Positions 17,205 through 25,937 of a DNA stretch of 49,131 nucleotides are shown in pieces. Below the pieces are notes generated by a model. It had not been told where the DNA came from. It made no database searches and worked only from the letters and a program-made list of their open reading frames with translations. The translations under genes and the position numbers were made by a program. The DNA comes from Streptomyces aureus (lineage in GTDB: Bacteria > Actinomycetota > Actinomycetes > Streptomycetales > Streptomycetaceae). Position 1 is the stretch's first letter. Every line of letters starts with the position of its first letter. The stretch is from positions 1 through 49,131 of the forward strand of contig NZ_JNZD01000037.1 in assembly GCF_000725495.1 (NCBI RefSeq). The letters run 5' to 3'.

Positions 17205-17387
17205 CTCGCGAGCGTAACCTTGCGCGATCGATCGATCACCTTCAGTCGCCGAAGCGGCTCGTACGAGTGACGCGGTCAATCGGTCGACCCGGGCCGCCGA
17301 GCTGTCGAGCCGCCGCTGTCGATCCGTCGCTGTCGCGCTGTCGAGCCACCCGACCCCGAGACGGGCCCGCGCCACGATCCCGCCGGG

Positions 17388-18593
17388 TCAGCCCGCGCGC
17401 AGTGCCATCGTCATCGCCTCCACCGCCAGCAGCGGAGCGACGTTGCGGTCGAGCGCGTCGCGGCAGGCGGCGATCGCGTCGATACGGCGCAGGGTGGACT
17501 CCGGCGAGCTGCCGCGGGCCAGCCGCTCCAGCGCGTCCTCCGCCTCCACGTTGGCGATGGCGAGCCGGGAACCGAGCTGGAGGGCGAGCACGTCGCGGTA
17601 GAAGCCGGTGAGGTCGATCAGGGCCAGGTCCAGGCTGTCGCGCTGCGTCCGCGTTCTCCGGCGCTTCTGCCGGTCCTCCAGCTCCTTCATGACGCCCGCC
17701 GTGCCCCGCGGCATCCGACCGCCCTGAGCGGCGCCGAGCGCGGCCTTCAGCTCCTCGGTCTCCTTGACGTCGACCTCCTCGGCGAGCTGCTTCGCGTCCT
17801 CCGCGGCCGTGTCGATCAGCTCTTGGGCGGCCTTGAGGCAGCCACCGATGTCGTCGATCCGCAGCGGGAGCTTGAGGACGGCGGCACGGCGCTGCCGGGC
17901 GCTCGGGTCCGTCGCGAGGCGGCGGGCCCGCCCGATGTGGCCCTGCGTGGCGCGCGCGGCGGCCGCGGCGACGGCGGGCTCGATGCCGTCACGCCGGACG
18001 AGGATGTCGGCGACGGCCTCCACCGGCGGGGTGCGCAGCGTGAGCAGCCGGCAGCGGGAGCGGATGGTGGGCAGTACGTCCTCGATGGACGGCGCGCACA
18101 GCAGCCAGACCGTGCGGGGAGCGGGCTCCTCGACGGCCTTGAGCAGGACGTTCCCCGCACCCTCGGTCAGGCGGTCCGCGTCCTCCAGGACGATGACCTG
18201 CCAGCGGCCGCCCGCGGGCGACAGCTGGGCCCGACGGACCAGGTCACGGGTCTCCTTGACGCCGATGGACAGCAGATCGGTACGGACGATCTCCACGTCG
18301 GCGTGGGTGCCCACCAGGCTCGTGTGGCAGCCGTCGCAGAACCCGCAGCCGGGGACTCCGCCGAGCGCGCGGTCAGGGCTGACGCACTGCAGCGAGGCGG
18401 CGAAGGCGCGCGCCGCCGTGGAACGGCCCGAGCCGGGCGGGCCGGTGAACAGCCAGGCGTGGGTCATCTTGGACGCCTCGGGGAGCGGGGCGTTCGTGGC
18501 GGCCGCCGTGACGAGCGCGTCGGCGTCCCGGGCAGCGGCGGCGAGCTGCTCGCCCACCTTCTCCTGGCCCACCAGGTCGTCCCACACAGGCAC
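17388..18593 (-). CDS. holB: DNA polymerase III subunit delta prime
   Basis: 401-aa clamp-loader subunit. It begins VWDDLVGQEKV and carries the AAA+ fold with GPPGSGRST (Arg in place of the Walker A Lys, about residue 52), a four-cysteine zinc module C..., CGFC, DGC (about 72-97), a degenerate Walker B VIVLEDADRL and the SRC motif (IRSRCRLL, about 185) that supplies an arginine finger. The Arg in the P-loop fits a delta prime that does not hydrolyse ATP itself. GTG 18593 (Met-Pro-Val-Trp) matches the usual family start; the longer frame adds an unrelated N-terminus. It is downstream of tmk on the same strand but separated by 403 nt of repeat-rich DNA. Confidence 0.95.
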   Translation of the reverse strand: MPVWDDLVGQEKVGEQLAAAARDADALVTAAATNAPLPEASKMTHAWLFTGPPGSGRSTAARAFAASLQCVSPDRALGGVPGCGFCDGCHTSLVGTHADVEIVRTDLLSIGVKETRDLVRRAQLSPAGGRWQVIVLEDADRLTEGAGNVLLKAVEEPAPRTVWLLCAPSIEDVLPTIRSRCRLLTLRTPPVEAVADILVRRDGIEPAVAAAAARATQGHIGRARRLATDPSARQRRAAVLKLPLRIDDIGGCLKAAQELIDTAAEDAKQLAEEVDVKETEELKAALGAAQGGRMPRGTAGVMKELEDRQKRRRTRTQRDSLDLALIDLTGFYRDVLALQLGSRLAIANVEAEDALERLARGSSPESTLRRIDAIAACRDALDRNVAPLLAVEAMTMALRAG

Positions 18594-18996
18594 GGGCTCC
18601 GCCCTTCCGTCGCACTTTGTCTCGCGTCGTCCATTGTGCGGGTCGCCACTGACAACGCGGGCCACCCGGCCGACCGGGTCCAGGTCGGGCTCGGGCCCAG
18701 GTCAGGCGCAGACCCTCGTCGGGCTCGGGCCCAAGTCAGGCTCAGACCCTCGTCAGGCTCGGGCCCAAGTCAGGCCCGGTCCGGGTCAGGCCGGCCCGGG
18801 TCGAGCCCGGGTCCGGGCTCGATGTTCAGCCGTCGGACCCCGGCCGATGACCGGCACGGCCCGGAACGGCCCGGCCAACACAGCTCGGCACCACCCGGCA
18901 CGGCTCGGATCGGCGCCCACCGGATCAGCCGCCCCCACTCCTGGCAGGGGCGGCCTCGCCGTGCCGAGGCCGTGTCGGCGCCGCACCGGCTCCGGA
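18594..18996. other. 403-nt gap between tmk and holB
   Basis: I see no gene here. The gap contains a 34-bp tandem array (listed separately) and GC-rich sequence with many GGGCTCGGGCCC-like palindromes that could form hairpins after the tmk stop. Leftward transcription of holB must start at about 18600-18680 unless it reads through. Confidence 0.7.
18684..18775. repeat. 34-bp tandem repeat, 2.7 copies
   Basis: Copies at 18684-18717 and 18718-18751 differ at two positions (GTCGGGCTCGGGCCCARG..., ending CAGACCCTC). A third partial copy runs from 18752 to 18775. Each unit contains the self-complementary core CTCGGGCCCA/GGGCCC. Confidence 0.9.
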
Positions 18997-21900
18997 CTAG
19001 CGCCGCCGACCGCCGCGACCACGGCCACGCCCGGGATCCTCGTCCCAGTCGTCCTCGTCGTCGCGCGGGCCCAGCAGTTCGTCCGCCAGGGTCGGGAGGT
19101 CGTCGAGCGGGGTCTCCTCGGCCCAGTCGGGGCGGGGCCTGCGGCGGGGAGCGCCCGACTCGTCCACCTGCGGCAGCTCCCGGGTGCGGTCCGAGGGGCC
19201 CGGGGATCCCGCCGGCCGCTCGTCGCGGAAGAAGCCCCGGGGCATCCGGTCCGCGGCATCACGGGACGGTCCGTCGCCGCGGCTCCCCGCGCCCCTGTCC
19301 CGTACCGGAGGAAGGACGGCCGTCTCGTCGGCCGCGCGCGGGGGAACCGGCGGCAGCACCGCCGTCTCGTCCGCAGCGCCCGTGGATACCGGCGGCAGGA
19401 CAGCCGTCTCGTCCGCCGCTCCGCCCGGAACCGGCGGCTTCGGCAGCGTGGCCGTGTCCTCGCCGTCGGAACGGGAGCCCCGGCGGGAGCCCCGACGGTC
19501 CTCGTCCGGTCGTACCGGCGGGAGCACGGCGGTCTCGTCGGCAGAGGCCGCCGGATCGGCGACCACGGGCGTGGGAACCGTCGTCTCGTTGTCCGACGCC
19601 GAAGCGGCCGCGGGCCACGAGGGCTTGGACGCGGAACGGGAAGCGGACGAAGCGGGCGCGGACGGGGATGCCTTGGCCGGCGCGGTGCCACCGGTGTCGC
19701 GTCCCGTCCCGGCCTTGGACTCAGATCCCTTCGGACCGTCCGCCTTCGGACCGTCCCCCTCGGGGCCGTCCGCCTTCGGAGCGGCTGCGGTGCCCGAGAC
19801 CGCGGCCTCGGCCGAAGCCGCCGCGGCGGCCGAGGCGGCGGCCGCCTCCGCGGCGATCCGCCGGGCCTCCTCGGCCCTCAGCAACGCCTCCTCGGCCTTG
19901 CGCTGCTTCTCCAGCCGGCGCTCCTCGGCCTCGGCGCGCAGCCGCGCCTCCTCCTCGGCCTGCCGGCGCGCCCGCTCCTGCTCCGCGGCGCGGGCCTCTT
20001 CCTCGGCGAGCAGCCGGGCCCGCTCCTCCTCGGCGCGGCGACGGGCCTCCTCGGCACGCTGCCGTGCCTCCTCCGCCTGGCGCTCGGCCTCACGGCGCTG
20101 GGCCTCCTCCAGCTCCCGCTGCTTGCGCTCCTCCTCCTCGGCGCGCAGCTTGGCGAGCTGGGCCTGGCGCTCGCGCTCCAGACGCTCCTCCTCGGCCTTG
20201 CGCGCGGCCTCTTCCTCGGCCTTGCGCCGGGCCTCCTCCTCGGCCGCCCTGCGCGCCTCCTCCTGGGCCTTCACCTCGGCCTCGGACAGGGGCAGCAGGA
20301 CGTCGAGACGGTGCCGTACGACCGTGGTGACGGCCTCGGGCTCCTGCGCGGCGTCGACCACCAGGTAGCGGCCCGGGTCGGCGGCGGCGAGCGTCAGGAA
20401 ACCGGAGCGCACACGCGCGTGGAACTCCAGCGGCTCCGACTCCAGCCGGTCGGGCGCCTCGGTGAACCGCTCGCGGGCGGCTTCCGGCGACACGTCCAGC
20501 AGAACGGTCAGATGCGGGACGAGTCCGTTGGTCGCCCAGCGGTTGATGCGGGCGATCTCCGTGGGCGACAGGTCGCGGCCCGCGCCCTGGTAGGCCACGG
20601 ACGAGTCGATGTAGCGGTCGGAGATGACGATGGCGCCCCGCTCCAGCGCGGGACGGACGACCGTGTCGACGTGCTCCGCGCGGTCGGCGGCGTACAGGAG
20701 CGCCTCGGCGCGGTGCGAGAGGCCCGCGGACGACACGTCGAGGAGGATCGAGCGCAGCCGCTTGCCGACCGGCGTGGCGCCCGGCTCACGGGTCACCACG
20801 ACCTCGTGGCCCTTGGCCCGGATCCAGTCGGCGAGGGCCTGCGCCTGGGTGGACTTGCCGGCTCCGTCGCCGCCCTCCAGGGCGATGAAGAAGCCGTTCG
20901 TCGCGGGCACCTGCGCCGGGTCGTCCCCGCCGCGCAGGGCGTCCAGCAGGTCCTTGCGCAGCGGCACGCCGGAGCGGTCGTCGACCTTGGCGAGCACCAG
21001 CGCGGCGACGGGCAGCAGAAGCGCGCCGACCAGCATGAGGGTGAAGGCGGCGCCGCCGTGCGCGAACACGAACTTGCCGTTCTCCAGCCGGTGCGGGCCG
21101 ATGGCCGCGGCCACCAGCGGCGCCACGATCGCGCCGACCGCCACGAAGACCCTCACGACCGCGTGGAGGTGTTCGGTCGTGCGGGCGCGCCGGTAGTCCT
21201 CGGTCTCCTGGTCGAGCAGTGCGTGCCCGGTGTTGGCGGCGACGCCCGCGCCGACTCCGGCGAAGGCGACGATCAGCAGCACGGTGGTGACGTCCGGGAC
21301 GAGCCCGGCGGCCAGAAGCATGATCCCGGTGAAGGCGATCGCGAGGGCGAGCAGCCTGCGCCGCGAGAGCGACGGGAGCAGCGAGGGCGCGGTGCGGATG
21401 CCGGCGACGACACCGCCGGTCAGGGCCAGCACCAGCAGCCCGTACAGCACCGGTCCGCCGCCCAGGTCGATGGCGTCGAGCACGGAGACGGCGACGGCGG
21501 CGGAGATCGCGCCGGCGACGGCCGCGCAGGCGGGTACCAGGAGCGGGATCGCGCCGGTGCGTCCCTTGTCGCCCGCGGTGCCCGTCTTCGGGCGGCGCAG
21601 TCCTTCGAGCGGCGACCGGGGGCGCGGGGTGCGGGCGTCGGGCAGTTCGAGGAAGGTGACGACCGACAGGGAGGCCGCGAACAGTCCGGCCGCGACGTAC
21701 GAGGCGAGGGCCGCCTGGTGCAGGTGGAACCAGTCGATCCCGGCGCCCAGCATGTTGCTGACGAGCGAGACGGCGACCAGGGCGAGCGCCGCCAGCGGCA
21801 CGGAGACGAACGAGGTCCGCAGGGACAGCCGCCGCAGCGCGTCCATGTGGTCCGGCAGGGGGCGCACGGTGGCGCCCTCCAGCGGCGGCGCGGGCAGCAG

Positions 21901-22419
21901 CGCGGGGGCCGCGCTCTCCCGGCACACGGTCCAGAACCGCTCGGCGACCCCGGTGACGAAGACGATCACCAGGAGCACGGCGAGCGCGTTGTCCGGGGTC
22001 CAGTCGATGAACAGGGGCGCGACGATGAGGAGCGCGGCCCGCAGGCCGTCGGCTCCGAGCATGGTCCAGCGCCGGTCGAGGGGTCCGTCGGGCGAGGTGA
22101 GCGACGTCAGCGGCCCGAGGAGCACGGCTCCGAAGAGGAGGGTCGCGAGGACGCGGGTTCCGAAGACGGCCGCCACGGCTAGGGCGGCACCACGGACGCC
22201 GCCGCCGAAGGAGCCCTCGAAGACCGCCGCCTGGAGGGCAAGGATCACCAGGACGAGCAGGGACAGCGCGTCCGCGACTCCTCCCACGAGGTGGGCGCTC
22301 CACAACCGCTTCAGCTGCGGTTGCCGCAGCAGCGCGCGGACGGCACGCTCGCGCGAATCCGCGACCAGGGCTTCGTCGGGGGCCCAGTTGTGGGCCGTTG
22401 GCTGCTCGGCTCGCGTCAT
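18997..22419 (-). CDS. tmk: Thymidylate kinase fused to a membrane transporter-like domain and a charged-helix/repeat tail
   Basis: 1140 aa, against about 210 for a normal dTMP kinase. Residues about 40-500 form roughly a dozen membrane spans resembling a major-facilitator transporter. About 511-710 is the kinase, phosphorylating dTMP to dTDP for DNA synthesis: P-loop ALEGGDGAGKSTQ (about 512-524), TREPGATPVG, DRY motif ISDRYIDSSVAYQGAGR. About 713-860 is an uninterrupted Glu/Arg/Ala helix (EEARRKAEEEAARKAEEE style), probably a single alpha-helix or coiled coil. The rest is disordered, with four ADETAVLPPV motifs (about 955-1045) and a basic end. A transporter-kinase fusion is known in Streptomyces; why dTMP kinase should be membrane-tethered is unknown. 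It lies between holB and topA, each apparently separately terminated. Confidence 0.93.
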   Translation of the reverse strand: MTRAEQPTAHNWAPDEALVADSRERAVRALLRQPQLKRLWSAHLVGGVADALSLLVLVILALQAAVFEGSFGGGVRGAALAVAAVFGTRVLATLLFGAVLLGPLTSLTSPDGPLDRRWTMLGADGLRAALLIVAPLFIDWTPDNALAVLLVIVFVTGVAERFWTVCRESAAPALLPAPPLEGATVRPLPDHMDALRRLSLRTSFVSVPLAALALVAVSLVSNMLGAGIDWFHLHQAALASYVAAGLFAASLSVVTFLELPDARTPRPRSPLEGLRRPKTGTAGDKGRTGAIPLLVPACAAVAGAISAAVAVSVLDAIDLGGGPVLYGLLVLALTGGVVAGIRTAPSLLPSLSRRRLLALAIAFTGIMLLAAGLVPDVTTVLLIVAFAGVGAGVAANTGHALLDQETEDYRRARTTEHLHAVVRVFVAVGAIVAPLVAAAIGPHRLENGKFVFAHGGAAFTLMLVGALLLPVAALVLAKVDDRSGVPLRKDLLDALRGGDDPAQVPATNGFFIALEGGDGAGKSTQAQALADWIRAKGHEVVVTREPGATPVGKRLRSILLDVSSAGLSHRAEALLYAADRAEHVDTVVRPALERGAIVISDRYIDSSVAYQGAGRDLSPTEIARINRWATNGLVPHLTVLLDVSPEAARERFTEAPDRLESEPLEFHARVRSGFLTLAAADPGRYLVVDAAQEPEAVTTVVRHRLDVLLPLSEAEVKAQEEARRAAEEEARRKAEEEAARKAEEERLERERQAQLAKLRAEEEERKQRELEEAQRREAERQAEEARQRAEEARRRAEEERARLLAEEEARAAEQERARRQAEEEARLRAEAEERRLEKQRKAEEALLRAEEARRIAAEAAAASAAAAASAEAAVSGTAAAPKADGPEGDGPKADGPKGSESKAGTGRDTGGTAPAKASPSAPASSASRSASKPSWPAAASASDNETTVPTPVVADPAASADETAVLPPVRPDEDRRGSRRGSRSDGEDTATLPKPPVPGGAADETAVLPPVSTGAADETAVLPPVPPRAADETAVLPPVRDRGAGSRGDGPSRDAADRMPRGFFRDERPAGSPGPSDRTRELPQVDESGAPRRRPRPDWAEETPLDDLPTLADELLGPRDDEDDWDEDPGRGRGRGGRRR

Positions 22420-22475
22420 CCTGCCAGCCTATCCGGACCCGCTGACTCCCCGAAGGGGTGCCCGAACAAACGGAC

Positions 22476-22501
22476 GCCCCCACACCAAATGGTGTAGGGG
22501 C
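22476..22501 (-). terminator. Terminator downstream of topA
   Basis: GCCCCCACACC (22476-22486), loop AAAT, GGTGTAGGGGC (22491-22501): an 11-bp stem with one mismatch. It separates topA from tmk, which then needs its own promoter in about 22420-22475. Confidence 0.75.
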
Positions 22502-22540
22502 TTCCGCTCTCTGACGTGGGTCCGGGCCGGTCCCCGGCCA

Positions 22541-22561
22541 CCGAAATCGCGGAAATTTCGG
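22541..22561 (-). terminator. Second hairpin after topA
   Basis: CCGAAAT (22541-22547) pairs with ATTTCGG (22555-22561) around a 7-nt loop. The stem is A/T-containing and unusual in this GC-rich setting. It lies 114 nt past the topA stop and may reinforce the hairpin at 22476-22501. Confidence 0.45.
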
Positions 22562-22674
22562 AGGGCTGAGACGGGCCGACGCGGGCCCGGGCCGGCTGCG
22601 GCGGGCCGAGGCGGGCTGCCGCGCCGAGGCGGGCTCGGGCACCTGCCCGCTCCCGCCCTCGCCGGGCCGACGGC

Positions 22675-25491
22675 TCAGCCTTCGGAGGCGGCCGTCTTCT
22701 TCGCTGCGGCGGTCTTCTTGGCGGGTGCCTTCGTGGCCGTCGTCTTCGCAGCCGTCGTCTTCTTGGCGGCGGTCTTCTTGGCCGGTGCCTTCTTGGCGGG
22801 AGCCTTCTTGGCCGCCGTCTTCTTCGCGGTCTTCTTGGCCGGGCCCTTGGCACGCTTCTCGGCGAGCAGCTCGTACCCGCGCTCCGGCGTGATGTCCTCG
22901 ACGCTGTCGCCGGAGCGCAGGGTCGCGTTCGTCTCGCCGTCGGTCACGTACGGTCCGAAGCGGCCGTCCTTGACCACGACCGGCTTCTCGCTGACCGGGT
23001 CGGTGCCCAGTTCCTTCAGCGGCGGCTTGGCGGCCGCGCGGCCCCGCTGCTTCGGCTGGGAGTAGATCTCCAGCGCCTCTTCCAGCGTGATGGTGAACAG
23101 CTGGTCCTCGGCGGTGAGCGACCGGGAGTCCGTGCCCTTCTTCAGGTACGGCCCGTAGCGCCCGTTCTGCGCGGTGATCTCGACGCCCTCGGCGTCCGTG
23201 CCGACGACGCGGGGCAGCGACATCAGCTTGAGCGCGTCCTCGAGCGTCACCGTGTCGAGGGCCATGGACTTGAACAGCGAGGCCGTACGCGGCTTCACGG
23301 CGTTCTTGCCGGTCTTCGGGGTGCCCTCGGGGAGCACCTCGGTGACGTACGGGCCGTAGCGGCCGTCCTTGGCGATGATCTGGTGGCCCGTCTGCGGGTC
23401 GGCGCCCAGCTCGAAGTCACCGCTCGGCTTGGCGAGCAGTTCCTCGGCGAGCTCGACGGTCAGCTCGTCCGGGGCCAGGTCCTCGGGGACGTCGGCGCGC
23501 TGGTGGTTCTCGGCGTCCTTCTCCCCGCGCTCGACGTACGGGCCGTAGCGGCCGACGCGCAGCACGATGTCGTTGCCGACCGGGAACGAGGACACCTCGC
23601 GGGCGTCGATGGCGCCCAGGTCGGTGACGAGCTCCTTGAGGCCGCCCAGGTGGTCGCCGTCGCCGTTGCCCGCGTCGGCGGCACCGGTCGCGTCGCCCTC
23701 GCCGAAGTAGAAGCGCTTGAGCCACGGCACGGCCTGCGCCTCACCGCGGGCGATGCGGTCGAGGTCGTCCTCCATCTTGGCGGTGAAGTCGTAGTCGACG
23801 AGCCGCCCGAAGTGCTTCTCCAGAAGGTTGACCACGGCGAACGACAGGAAGGAGGGCACGAGGGCCGTCCCCTTCTTGAAGACGTAACCGCGGTCGAGGA
23901 TCGTGCCGATGATCGACGCGTACGTCGACGGGCGGCCGATCTCGCGCTCTTCGAGCTCCTTGACCAGCGAGGCCTCGGTGTAGCGGGCCGGCGGCTTGGT
24001 GGCGTGGCCGTCGACCGTGATCTCCTCGGCGGACAGCGGGTCGCCCTCGGCGACCTGCGGCAGCCGGCGCTCACGGTCGTCGAGCTCGGCGTTCGGGTCG
24101 TCCGCGCCCTCGACGTAGGCCTTGAGGAAGCCGTGGAATGTGATCGTCTTGCCGGACGCGCTGAACTCGGCGTCCCGGCCGTCGGCCGAGGTGCCGGCGA
24201 TCTTCACGGTGACGGAGTTGCCGACCGCGTCCTTCATCTGGGAGGCGACGGTCCGCTTCCAGATCAGCTCGTACAGCTTGAACTGGTCGCCGGTCAGTCC
24301 CGTCTCGGCGGGGGTGCGGAAACGATCACCCGAAGGGCGGATCGCCTCGTGCGCCTCCTGGGCGTTCTTGACCTTCCCGGCGTACGTACGCGGCTGCGCC
24401 GGCAGGTAGTCGGCGCCGTACAGCTGGGTGACCTGGGCGCGCGCGGCCGTGACCGCCGTGTCCGACAGGGTCGTGGAGTCCGTACGCATATAGGTGATGA
24501 AGCCGTTCTCGTACAGCTTCTGCGCCACCTGCATGGTCGCCTTCGCACCGAAGCCGAGCTTGCGCGAGGCCTCCTGCTGGAGCGTCGTCGTGCGGAACGG
24601 CGCGTACGGCGAGCGGCGGTAGGGCTTGGACTCGACCGAGCGGACGGCGAAGTTCGTGTCCTGGAGGGCGGCGGCGAGCGCGCGGGCGTTCGTCTCGTCC
24701 AGGTGGAGCGTGTTCGCGCTCTTGATCTGGCCGAGCGAGTCGAAGTCGCGGCCCTGGGCGACCCGCTTGCCGTCGACCGAGGTCAGACGGGCGACGAGGT
24801 TGGAGGGGTCGCTCGCGTCACCGGTGCGGCCGGTGCCGAAGGTGCCGGTCAGGTCCCAGTACTCGGCGGAGCGGAACGCGATGCGCTCGCGCTCCCGCTC
24901 GACGACGAGGCGGGTCGCCACGGACTGGACGCGGCCCGCCGACAGCCGCGGCATGACCTTCTTCCACAGGACCGGCGAGACCTCGTAGCCGTAGAGGCGG
25001 TCGAGGATGCGGCGGGTCTCCTGCGCGTCGACCATGCGCTTGTTCAGCTCGCGCGGGTTGGCGACGGCGCTGCGGATCGCGTCCTTGGTGATCTCGTGGA
25101 AGACCATGCGGTGGACGGGGACCTTGGGCTTCAGGACCTCGAGGAGGTGCCACGCGATGGCCTCGCCCTCGCGGTCCTCATCGGTGGCGAGGAAGAGCTC
25201 GTCGGAATCCTTCAGCAGGTCCTTGAGCTTCTTGACCTGGGCCTTCTTATCGGCGTTGACCACATAGATCGGCTGGAAGTCGTGTTCGACGTCCACACCG
25301 AGGCGGCGGACCTCACCGGTGTACTTCTCCGGCACCTCCGCGGCGCCGTTGGGGAGGTCGCGGATGTGCCCGACGCTCGCTTCGACGACATAGCCGGGGC
25401 CGAGGTAGCCCTTGATCGTCTTCGCCTTGGCAGGCGACTCGACGATGACGAGTCGGCGGCCGCCGTGTGCGGTGTCGCTGGTCGGGGACAA
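22675..25491 (-). CDS. topA: DNA topoisomerase I
   Basis: 938-aa type IA topoisomerase that relaxes negative supercoils. TOPRIM domain at about residues 12-130 (LVIVESPAKAKTI, TDEDREGEAIAWH with the acidic metal site), catalytic Tyr about 334 in FITYMRTDSTT, then four C-terminal repeats with the RYGPYV/RFGPYV signature (about 640-860) instead of zinc fingers, and a Lys/Ala-rich basic tail of about 60 residues. That tail is typical of actinobacterial TopA and contributes to DNA binding and processivity. The start is taken as TTG 25491 (Met-Ser-Pro-Thr-Ser), which matches the family and has GGAGAG about 10 nt upstream; longer readings add an unrelated extension. It is an essential housekeeping gene and appears monocistronic. 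Confidence 0.97.
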   Translation of the reverse strand: MSPTSDTAHGGRRLVIVESPAKAKTIKGYLGPGYVVEASVGHIRDLPNGAAEVPEKYTGEVRRLGVDVEHDFQPIYVVNADKKAQVKKLKDLLKDSDELFLATDEDREGEAIAWHLLEVLKPKVPVHRMVFHEITKDAIRSAVANPRELNKRMVDAQETRRILDRLYGYEVSPVLWKKVMPRLSAGRVQSVATRLVVERERERIAFRSAEYWDLTGTFGTGRTGDASDPSNLVARLTSVDGKRVAQGRDFDSLGQIKSANTLHLDETNARALAAALQDTNFAVRSVESKPYRRSPYAPFRTTTLQQEASRKLGFGAKATMQVAQKLYENGFITYMRTDSTTLSDTAVTAARAQVTQLYGADYLPAQPRTYAGKVKNAQEAHEAIRPSGDRFRTPAETGLTGDQFKLYELIWKRTVASQMKDAVGNSVTVKIAGTSADGRDAEFSASGKTITFHGFLKAYVEGADDPNAELDDRERRLPQVAEGDPLSAEEITVDGHATKPPARYTEASLVKELEEREIGRPSTYASIIGTILDRGYVFKKGTALVPSFLSFAVVNLLEKHFGRLVDYDFTAKMEDDLDRIARGEAQAVPWLKRFYFGEGDATGAADAGNGDGDHLGGLKELVTDLGAIDAREVSSFPVGNDIVLRVGRYGPYVERGEKDAENHQRADVPEDLAPDELTVELAEELLAKPSGDFELGADPQTGHQIIAKDGRYGPYVTEVLPEGTPKTGKNAVKPRTASLFKSMALDTVTLEDALKLMSLPRVVGTDAEGVEITAQNGRYGPYLKKGTDSRSLTAEDQLFTITLEEALEIYSQPKQRGRAAAKPPLKELGTDPVSEKPVVVKDGRFGPYVTDGETNATLRSGDSVEDITPERGYELLAEKRAKGPAKKTAKKTAAKKAPAKKAPAKKTAAKKTTAAKTTATKAPAKKTAAAKKTAASEG

Positions 25492-25695
25492 CTTCGCTCT
25501 TCTCTCCGGTCGACGCGGAATCTCCTCGGGGCTCGGCTCCCGAGGGGTCGGGTCATGCTGACGCTGCGGAGTGTGACGGTACATCCCGCCCCCGTGTCAA
25601 ACGGGAAAAGCCCGCAACGGCCACTCGAACGGTAACCCGACTACCGCCATTCCTGCCGCCCGGAGTGTCGACCTGCCCTTCCGCGCCTATCCGGA

Positions 25696-25715
25696 GGGTA
25701 ACTTCCCAGTTACCC
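25696..25715 (-). terminator. Terminator of the small membrane protein gene
   Basis: Perfect 8-bp stem GGGTAACT (25696-25703), loop TCCC, AGTTACCC (25708-25715), 25 nt after the stop of the 65-aa gene and upstream of topA. Confidence 0.7.
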
Positions 25716-25739
25716 GGGCCGCGTCCCTCACGCGCGGTC

Positions 25740-25937
25740 TCACACGCGCGTGAAGCACCACACCCCGAGCGCCAGGGCCATGCTTCCGGCGACGCTCGCG
25801 AGGGTCGCCGATGCGACGCGGTTCACACCGTGGGCGACCGGCTCGCCCTGCCGCACCCGGACCATCGTCCAGGCCAGGATTGCGCCTCCGAACAGGGCGA
25901 ACACCAGCCCCGCGAAGATCGCCGGCCCGCTTTCCAT
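25740..25937 (-). CDS. Small two-span membrane protein
   Basis: 65 aa. Two hydrophobic helices (about residues 5-25 and 42-62) are joined by a short basic loop MVRVRQGEPVAHGVNR. ATG 25937 has GGAAAGAGCC directly upstream and a terminator follows the stop, so it behaves as a real gene despite its size. No function is known to me. It sits alone between topA and the methyltransferase gene on the same strand. Confidence 0.7.
   Translation of the reverse strand: MESGPAIFAGLVFALFGGAILAWTMVRVRQGEPVAHGVNRVASATLASVAGSMALALGVWCFTRV

Noticed and set aside
17764..22182. 1472-aa open frame on the plus strand across holB and tmk
   Set aside because: It spans two genes with diagnostic motifs on the other strand and consists of low-complexity Arg/Ser/Gly sequence. 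It is a high-GC artefact.
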